Shown one piece after another: positions 1 through 7,250 of a DNA stretch of 7,250 nucleotides. The DNA is taken from assembly GCA_017577565.1 (NCBI GenBank), contig PKRH01000147.1, forward strand, positions 1-7,250. Direction: 5' to 3'. Below the pieces are notes generated by a model. It saw nothing but the letters and a program-made list of their open reading frames with translations, was not told where the DNA came from and made no database searches. Both the position numbers and the translations under genes were made by a program. The DNA comes from Thermoanaerobacterales bacterium. GTDB lineage: Bacteria > Actinomycetota > Acidimicrobiia > Acidimicrobiales > JACDCH01. Within the stretch, counting starts at the first letter, position 1. Every line of letters starts with the position of its first letter.

Positions 1-210
1 TGGGTGGGGGGCGCCGCGGGCGGGCGCCTCCCCCCGGGCCGCTGGGGGCGGCGTCGACCGCCGCGGCCGGCGGGGCGCGCGGGGGCGGGCGCGGCCGGGG
101 CCCGGCCGGCGTGTGCGCGGGGTGGCGGGGGGGGGCGGCGCGGCGCCGCCCGCGCGCCCCCCCGCCGCCCGCCCCCCCCCCCCCCCCGCGTCGGGCGCCC
201 GCCCCGCCGG
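1..210. other. Extreme G/C low-complexity tract with homopolymer runs
   Basis: Only ten of the first 210 bases are A or T (T at 1, 5, 29, 43, 54, 112, 114, 123, 191; A at 57), about 95% GC, well above the rest of the window. It holds a 9-G run (127-135), a 7-C run (157-163) and a 16-C run (172-187). On the plus strand, 2-24 and 72-100 each fit the four-G-tract pattern of a G-quadruplex, and the C-rich 157-187 puts G-tracts on the minus strand. Reading frame 3 is open throughout and would encode Gly/Arg/Pro-rich sequence leading into the membrane protein, so it may be a disordered N-terminus. It may equally be an error-prone contig edge, since homopolymers this long are where base calls fail. 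Confidence 0.6.
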
Positions 211-806
211 AGCTGCGGTTCGCCCCCCTGCGCCGGGCGTGGAGCAGCGCGGCGTCTGGCTGGGCCCTGGCGCTGTCGCTGGTCGGGCTCGTCCTCTACG
301 TCTGGGCCGAGGACGCGCTGGGCACCAGGCTCGAGATCCACCACCGCCTCCGGGTCGCCGCCGGGCTCGACCGCCAGGGCATCCTCGGGTTCACCGACGC
401 CGTGCGGGGTGCCACAGGGGCGGCGGTCCTGCTGATCGCCCTGCTCATCGGCGCGCACATGCTGACCCGGGTGCTGCTGCGGCAGGGGACGACCCGGCTG
501 GGGGTGCGCGCCTACGCCGTCGGCGCCGCGCTCGTCGACCTGCTGCTCGGCTACGTGTTCGTGATCGCGTCGCTCTTCGGTCTGCTCGTCGTCCGGGCCG
601 GGGCCGACGGCGCGACCGCCACGGCCACCGAGCCGCCGTTCGGCCAGGAGCCGTGGGGCGCGGCCGGGCTGCTCCTGCCCTACGGGCTCGCCGGGGCGTG
701 GCTGGCGGTGCGGGCCGCCTGGCGGCTGGGCCGGGCGGTCCTCGGGGGGACGGTGGCGATGCCGTTCACGCCCGCTCCGGCCGTGCCGGCCGGGTACGGC
801 CGCTAG
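111..806 (+). CDS. Hypothetical small integral membrane protein (start uncertain)
   Basis: I do not recognise the family, and no function is assigned. Read from GTG at 111 it has 231 residues. An Arg/Pro-rich low-complexity stretch (about 9-35) is followed by four hydrophobic segments at about 48-66, 100-123, 133-162 and 181-201, consistent with four membrane helices, then a short Pro/Ala-rich tail. The segment after helix 2 (RAYAVGAALVDLLLG) faintly recalls RDD-type membrane domains, too weakly for a call. The GTG at 111 is the only start codon in frame upstream of helix 1 within the window. The frame stays open to base 3, so the gene may begin outside the window. There is no convincing ribosome binding site at 111, and homopolymer runs at 127-187 could hide a frameshift; from about position 215 on the sequence looks like normal coding DNA. 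It ends 74 bases before uvrB on the same strand. Confidence 0.6.
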   Translation: MCAGWRGGAARRRPRAPPPPAPPPPPRRAPAPPELRFAPLRRAWSSAASGWALALSLVGLVLYVWAEDALGTRLEIHHRLRVAAGLDRQGILGFTDAVRGATGAAVLLIALLIGAHMLTRVLLRQGTTRLGVRAYAVGAALVDLLLGYVFVIASLFGLLVVRAGADGATATATEPPFGQEPWGAAGLLLPYGLAGAWLAVRAAWRLGRAVLGGTVAMPFTPAPAVPAGYGR

Positions 807-834
807 CCGGGGCGGGTCGGCCTCCGGGCCGGGG

Positions 835-845
835 GACCGGCGGTC
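835..845. promoter_or_regulatory. Short palindrome upstream of uvrB (possible operator)
   Basis: GACCGGCGGTC is a perfect inverted repeat with 5-base arms around a central G, in the gap between the membrane protein and uvrB. It reaches into the place where the -35 of the proposed uvrB promoter would fall. It does not match the SOS box. In DNA this GC-rich, 5-base arms arise often by chance, so an operator role is only a suggestion. Confidence 0.15.
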
Positions 846-865
846 GCGCTGTCGCAGGGCGCCGA

Positions 866-871
866 TACAGT
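866..871 (+). promoter_or_regulatory. Putative -10 box of uvrB, leaderless start
   Basis: TACAGT fits the actinobacterial TAnnnT pattern and stands out in GC-rich DNA. Nine bases separate it from the ATG at 881, so transcription would start at or next to the start codon. No Shine-Dalgarno sequence precedes the ATG, which agrees with a leaderless mRNA. No good -35 hexamer is visible 16-18 bases upstream. Confidence 0.45.
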
Positions 872-880
872 CGAGCGGCG

Positions 881-2917
881 ATGGCGCCGCGCAACGTCCC
901 CTTCAAGATGGTGTCCGAGTTCGCGCCGGCGGGCGACCAGCCGGCCGCCATCGACGCGCTCAGCGAGGCCGTGCTCAACGGCGAGCGCTTCGTGACGCTG
1001 CTCGGCATCACCGGCTCCGGCAAGAGCGCCACCATCGCCTGGACGATCGAGCGCGTCCAGAAGCCGACGCTCGTCATCGCCCCGAACAAGTCGCTCGCGG
1101 CCCAGCTCGCCAGCGAGTTCCGCGAGTTCTTCCCCCACAACCGGGTCGAGTACTTCGTCAGCTACTACGACTACTACCAGCCCGAGGCGTACATCGCGTC
1201 GACGGACACCTACATCGAGAAGGACTCGTCCATCAACGACGAGATCGACCGCCTGCGCCACTCGGCCACCGCGGCGCTGCTCACCCGGCGGGACGTCATC
1301 GTCGTCGCCTCGGTGTCCTGCATCTACGGCCTGGGCTCGCCCGAGGAGTACCGCCAGAACCTCCTCGTCGTGCGCCAGGGCGAGGAGGTCGACCAGCGGG
1401 CCGTGCTGCGCCGCCTCGTCGACCTGCACTACGACCGCAACGACATGAACCTCACCCGGGGCACGTTCCGGGTGCGCGGCGACACCATCGAGGTCCACCC
1501 CGCCTACGACGAGACGGCGGTGCGCATCGAGCTGTTCGGCGACGAGGTCGACCGCATCACCGTCGTCGACCCGCTCACCGGCGAGCACCTCCGGGTGCTC
1601 GAGCAGGTCGAGATCTACCCGGCCACCCACTACGTGGCCGGCGAGGAGCGCATGCAGCGGGCCATCGAGCGCATCGAGGCCGAGCTGGCCGACCGGCTCG
1701 CGTACTTCGAGCGTGAGGGCAAGCTGCTCGAGGCCCAGCGGCTGCGCATGCGGACGCAGTACGACCTCGAGATGATCCGCGAGGTCGGCTTCTGCAACGG
1801 CATCGAGAACTACTCGGCGCCGATCGACGGGCGCGGCCCGGGCGAGCCGCCCCACACGCTGCTGGACTTCTTCCCCGACGACTACCTCGTCGTCATCGAC
1901 GAGAGCCACCAGACGGTGCCCCAGCTCCACGGTCAGTACGAGGGCGACCGCAGCCGCAAGCTCGAGCTGATCGAGCACGGCTTCCGGCTGCCCTCGGCGG
2001 CCGACAACCGGCCCCTCCGCTTCGAGGAGGTCATGGAGCGGGTCAACCAGGTGATCTTCATGTCGGCCACCCCCGGCCCCTACGAGCTCGAGGTCTCCTC
2101 CACGGTCGTCGAGCAGATCGTCCGCCCCACCGGGCTGGTCGACCCCGAGGTCATCGTGCGCCCGACCAAGGGCCAGATCGACGACCTCATCCGCGAGATC
2201 AACGAGCGCGTCGAGCGCGACCAGCGGGTCCTCGTCACCACCCTCACCAAGAAGATGGCCGAGGACCTCAGCGACTACCTGCTCGAGCAGGGCCTGCGGG
2301 TCCGCTACCTCCACTCCAACATCGACACGATCGAGCGCATCGAGATCGTGCGGGCCCTGCGGCTCGGCGAGTTCGACGTGCTCGTCGGCATCAACCTGCT
2401 GCGGGAGGGCCTCGACCTGCCCGAGGTCTCGCTGGTCGCCATCCTCGACGCCGACAAGGAGGGCTTCCTCCGCAGCGAGACGTCGCTCATCCAGACCATC
2501 GGCCGGGCGGCCCGGAACGTCGACGGCCAGGTCATCATGTACGCCGACACGATCACCGACTCGATGCGCCGGGCCATCGGCGAGACGCAGCGCCGCCGCC
2601 AGCTGCAGATCGCCTACAACGAGGAGCACGGCATCCAGCCCCAGACCATCCGCAAGGCGGTCAACGACATCCTCGCCCACCTGCGCCCCGAGGAGGGCGC
2701 CCCGGTCCCGGGCGACGGCCGCCGGCGGCGCCGGGGGGCCGGCGCCCGGCTGCGCGACGAGCTCACCGACCTGCCGCCCACCGAGCTGGGCCGCCTCATC
2801 CAGACCCTCGAGGAGGAGATGCACGAGGCGGCGGCCGAGCTGCGCTTCGAGTACGCGGCCCGGCTGCGCGACGAGATCAACGAGCTGCGCCGCGAGCTGC
2901 GCGAGGCCGGTGTCTGA
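881..2917 (+). CDS. uvrB: UvrABC system protein B (excinuclease ABC subunit B)
   Basis: UvrB is the cytoplasmic damage-verifying ATPase of nucleotide excision repair: UvrA loads it, it clamps the damaged strand under a beta-hairpin, and it recruits UvrC. The 678 residues are full family length. Visible motifs: P-loop GITGSGKS at 42-49; the Tyr-rich beta-hairpin SYYDYYQPEAY at 94-104, with the Tyr pairs that clamp DNA; DESH (motif II) at 340-343; MSATP (motif III) at 394-398; motif V around 502-516 (GINLLREGLDLPE); motif VI QTIGRAARN at 538-546; and a C-terminal UVR domain at about 634-669, which in the family contacts UvrC. An Arg/Gly-rich linker (609-625) joins the helicase core to the UVR domain. 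P-loop Ser49 where many UvrBs have Thr is, from memory, usual in actinobacteria. ATG 881 is chosen because homology starts right there (VPFKMVSEFAPAGDQP); the frame stays open far upstream, but that sequence is the shadow of the membrane-protein gene. uvrA follows after 72 bases. Confidence 0.97.
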   Translation: MAPRNVPFKMVSEFAPAGDQPAAIDALSEAVLNGERFVTLLGITGSGKSATIAWTIERVQKPTLVIAPNKSLAAQLASEFREFFPHNRVEYFVSYYDYYQPEAYIASTDTYIEKDSSINDEIDRLRHSATAALLTRRDVIVVASVSCIYGLGSPEEYRQNLLVVRQGEEVDQRAVLRRLVDLHYDRNDMNLTRGTFRVRGDTIEVHPAYDETAVRIELFGDEVDRITVVDPLTGEHLRVLEQVEIYPATHYVAGEERMQRAIERIEAELADRLAYFEREGKLLEAQRLRMRTQYDLEMIREVGFCNGIENYSAPIDGRGPGEPPHTLLDFFPDDYLVVIDESHQTVPQLHGQYEGDRSRKLELIEHGFRLPSAADNRPLRFEEVMERVNQVIFMSATPGPYELEVSSTVVEQIVRPTGLVDPEVIVRPTKGQIDDLIREINERVERDQRVLVTTLTKKMAEDLSDYLLEQGLRVRYLHSNIDTIERIEIVRALRLGEFDVLVGINLLREGLDLPEVSLVAILDADKEGFLRSETSLIQTIGRAARNVDGQVIMYADTITDSMRRAIGETQRRRQLQIAYNEEHGIQPQTIRKAVNDILAHLRPEEGAPVPGDGRRRRRGAGARLRDELTDLPPTELGRLIQTLEEEMHEAAAELRFEYAARLRDEINELRRELREAGV

Positions 2918-2943
2918 GCCCAGCCCGCACCCGTCGACCCATG

Positions 2944-2957
2944 CGAACATCCGTTCC
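2944..2957. promoter_or_regulatory. LexA-binding SOS box upstream of uvrA
   Basis: CGAACATCCGTTCC contains the perfect dyad GAAC-N4-GTTC (2945-2956). This is the core of the LexA/DinR operator known from Gram-positive bacteria and actinobacteria (CGAAC-N4-GTTYG-like). It lies 33-46 bases before the uvrA GTG, and its right half-site overlaps the -35 position of the proposed promoter, a standard arrangement for repression. A/T-rich half-sites are improbable by chance here: with about 74% GC, the eight fixed bases would match at roughly 5 in a million positions. LexA binding is inferred, as no lexA gene is in the window. Confidence 0.85.
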
Positions 2958-2981
2958 TGTCCGCCGGCGACCCGATAGCCT
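2954..2981 (+). promoter_or_regulatory. Putative uvrA promoter, leaderless start
   Basis: The -10 box is TAGCCT (2976-2981, TAnnnT pattern, preceded by GA). A weak -35 candidate, TTCCTG (2954-2959), lies 16 bases upstream and overlaps the right half of the SOS box. Only eight bases separate the -10 from the GTG at 2990 and there is no Shine-Dalgarno sequence, so the transcript probably begins at the start codon. The -10 is fairly convincing and the -35 is not. Confidence 0.55.
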
Positions 2982-2989
2982 CTTGCGCC

Positions 2990-5896
<2,907 letters not shown>

Positions 5897-5907
5897 CTGC
5901 CGGCGCC

Positions 5908-5924
5908 GCGGCCGGCCCGGCCGC
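5908..5924 (+). terminator. GC hairpin downstream of uvrA (possible terminator)
   Basis: GCGGCCG (5908-5914) and CGGCCGC (5918-5924) form a 7-bp stem with a 3-base loop, starting 12 bases after the uvrA stop. There is no T-run, so it is not a classical intrinsic terminator, though GC-only hairpins after genes are common in actinobacteria. It is mutually exclusive with the next hairpin. Chance is a real alternative at this GC content. Confidence 0.3.
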
Positions 5925-5937
5925 CCACCGGGGGCGG
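5921..5937 (+). terminator. Second GC hairpin downstream of uvrA (possible terminator)
   Basis: CCGCCC (5921-5926) pairs with GGGCGG (5932-5937) around a 5-base ACCGG loop. Its left arm shares 5921-5924 with the right arm of the preceding hairpin, so only one of the two can form at a time. No T-run follows. It may help end the uvrA transcript. Confidence 0.3.
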
Positions 5938-5986
5938 CGTGCGCCCCGGAGGCCGCCGGTCGGGTGCGCGCGGCGCCCGGATCGGG

Positions 5987-5992
5987 TATCCA
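5987..5992 (+). promoter_or_regulatory. Weak -10-like box before the GH65 gene
   Basis: TATCCA is the most A/T-rich hexamer in this stretch of the 130-base gap before the GH65 gene. It lacks the final T of TAnnnT, and no -35 is evident. If real, transcription would start near 6000 and give a leader of about 27 bases containing the ribosome binding site. Confidence 0.2.
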
Positions 5993-6012
5993 GAGGCAAC
6001 CTGATCGTCGGC

Positions 6013-6022
6013 GAGGACGGAG
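6013..6022 (+). promoter_or_regulatory. Ribosome binding site of the GH65 gene
   Basis: GAGGACGGAG holds two Shine-Dalgarno-like cores, GAGGA (9 bases before the ATG) and GGAG (4 bases before it). It supports the ATG at 6027 and contrasts with uvrB and uvrA, which show no such site. Confidence 0.6.
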
Positions 6023-6026
6023 CAGG

Positions 6027-7250
6027 ATGAGCGAGCAGCAGGAGCACCGCCCGCGCCTCTTCACGGTCGAGCCGTGGAGCGTGACCGAGCCGGAGCTGCA
6101 CCTCGACGCGCTCGCGAGCACCGAGTCGGTCTTCGCCCTCTCCAACGGCCACATCGGCCTGCGCGGCAACCTGGACGAGGGCGACCCCCACGGCATCCCC
6201 GGCACCTACCTCAACTCCGTCTACGAGTCGCGACCCCTGCCCTACGGCGAGCGCGGCTACGGCTACCCGGAGTCGGGCCAGACGGTCATCAACGTCACCA
6301 ACGGCAAGCTCTTCCGGCTGCTCGTCGACGACGAGCCGTTCGACGTCCGCTACGGCCGGCTCGCCAAGCACGTCCGCCGGCTCGACCTGCGCCGGGGCGT
6401 CCTCGAGCGGGAGGTCGAGTGGTACTCGCCGGCGTCCGACGCCGTCCGCATCCGCTCCACCCGGCTCGTCTCGCTCACCCAGCGGGCGGTCGCCGCGTTC
6501 TGCTACGAGGTCGAGCCGATCGAGGCCCCGCTCCGGGTCGTCGTGCAGTCGGAGCTGGTCGCCAACGAGGCCATGCCCGACCTCGGGCCCGACCCCCGCA
6601 CGGCGGTCGCGCTGGAGAGCCCGCTCGTCATGGAGGAGCACAGCGCCTCGGGCACCGAGGCGCTGATGATCCACCACACCCGCCGCAGCGGCCTCCGCAT
6701 CGCGGCGGCCATGCGCCACATCGTCGAGGGGCCGGAGAACACCGAGACCGACATCCACAGCACGACCGACATCTGCCGGCTGACCGTGGCGACGCGCCTC
6801 GCCCCCGGCCAGAAGCTGCGGATCATCAAGTTCCTGGCCTACGGGTGGTCGAGCCGGCGCTCGCGTCCCGCGCTCCACGACCAGGTCATCGCCGCCCTCG
6901 CCGCCGCCCGGCTGACCGGGTGGGAGGGGCTGCTCGCCCAGCAGCGGGAGTACCTCGACAACTTCTGGGCGGGCGCCGACGTCGAGCTCGACGGCGACCC
7001 CGAGGTCCAGCAGGCCGTGCGGTTCGGGCTGTTCCACATCCTGCAGGCCGGCGCCCGGGCCGAGCAGCGGCCCATCCCCGGCAAGGGCCTGACCGGGCCG
7101 GGCTACGACGGCCACACGTTCTGGGACACCGAGACCTTCGTCCTGCCGGTCCTGACCTACACGATGCCCGAGGCGGCCGCCTCGGCCCTGACCTGGCGGT
7201 GGCTGACGCTGCCGGTCGCCGAGGAGCGGGCCCGGGAGCTGGGCCTCGAG
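6027..7250 (+). CDS. Glycoside hydrolase family 65 protein, 3'-truncated by window end
   Basis: GH65 enzymes act on alpha-glucosides. Most are inverting phosphorylases (maltose, trehalose, kojibiose or nigerose phosphorylase) that release beta-glucose 1-phosphate, and a few are hydrolases. The 408 codons present are about half of the usual 750-800. Visible: the N-terminal beta-sandwich domain at about 1-275, including the strongly conserved ALSNGHIGLRGNLDEG (37-52), GTYLNSVYESRPLPYGERGYGYPE and QTVINVTNGKLFRLLV blocks; a helical linker at about 280-312; and the start of the (alpha/alpha)6-barrel, with GYDGHTFWDTE (359-369), the substrate-pocket motif of the family. The sequence resembles, from memory, mycobacterial Rv3401. 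The general-acid Glu and the phosphate-binding loop lie past the window end, so phosphorylase versus hydrolase, and the substrate, cannot be decided. ATG 6027 has a good ribosome binding site. There is no signal peptide, so the enzyme is cytoplasmic. GH65 genes often neighbour a beta-phosphoglucomutase gene; none lies upstream here, so downstream is the place to look. Confidence 0.93.
   Translation, partial: MSEQQEHRPRLFTVEPWSVTEPELHLDALASTESVFALSNGHIGLRGNLDEGDPHGIPGTYLNSVYESRPLPYGERGYGYPESGQTVINVTNGKLFRLLVDDEPFDVRYGRLAKHVRRLDLRRGVLEREVEWYSPASDAVRIRSTRLVSLTQRAVAAFCYEVEPIEAPLRVVVQSELVANEAMPDLGPDPRTAVALESPLVMEEHSASGTEALMIHHTRRSGLRIAAAMRHIVEGPENTETDIHSTTDICRLTVATRLAPGQKLRIIKFLAYGWSSRRSRPALHDQVIAALAAARLTGWEGLLAQQREYLDNFWAGADVELDGDPEVQQAVRFGLFHILQAGARAEQRPIPGKGLTGPGYDGHTFWDTETFVLPVLTYTMPEAAASALTWRWLTLPVAEERARELGLE

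Noticed and set aside
402..806. Internal GTG at 402 as the start of the membrane protein
   Set aside because: It would remove the first hydrophobic segment and about 50 residues of normal-looking coding sequence upstream of it, and there is no ribosome binding site in front.
113..880. N-terminal extension of uvrB in the same open frame back to position 113
   Set aside because: UvrB homology begins at the ATG at 881. The upstream translation is Arg/Pro/Ala/Gly-rich shadow sequence overlapping the membrane-protein frame, which shows clear membrane helices.

Overview
The window comes from a very GC-rich bacterium, almost certainly an actinobacterium. Codons end overwhelmingly in G or C. The UvrB and UvrA variants (GSGKSATIAW in the UvrB P-loop, a CPNGH zinc half-site in UvrA) and the GH65 enzyme are closest, from memory, to mycobacterial and other actinobacterial proteins. 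The short TAnnnT-to-start spacing and GATA-type -10 boxes would fit a deep lineage such as Acidimicrobiia, but that placement is only inference.

All recognisable genes lie on the plus strand. Positions 1-210 are an extreme G/C tract (one A and nine Ts) that is either a low-complexity coding start or a poor-quality assembly edge. It runs into a small four-helix membrane protein of unknown function (ending at 806). After a 74-base gap comes a complete uvrB (881-2917), then a 72-base gap, a complete uvrA (2990-5896), a 130-base gap rich in GC hairpins, and the first 408 codons of a glycoside hydrolase family 65 enzyme (6027 to the window end).

UvrA and UvrB are the damage-recognition half of nucleotide excision repair. 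UvrA (a dimeric ABC ATPase) finds distorted DNA and loads UvrB (a helicase-fold ATPase), which then recruits UvrC for incision; uvrC is not in this window. A clear LexA/SOS operator (CGAACATCCGTTCC, 2944-2957) sits in the uvrB-uvrA gap, overlapping the likely -35 of a uvrA promoter whose -10 is so close to the GTG start that the mRNA is probably leaderless. uvrB also looks leaderless but has no visible SOS box, so the two genes may be controlled differently. The GH65 gene, by contrast, has a Shine-Dalgarno sequence and belongs to alpha-glucoside metabolism, apparently unrelated to repair.

I found no sign of a novel multi-gene system, mobile element, CRISPR array, tRNA or rRNA. The interest lies in the regulatory DNA around uvrA/uvrB, some residue-level variants of UvrA, and the odd first 210 bases.
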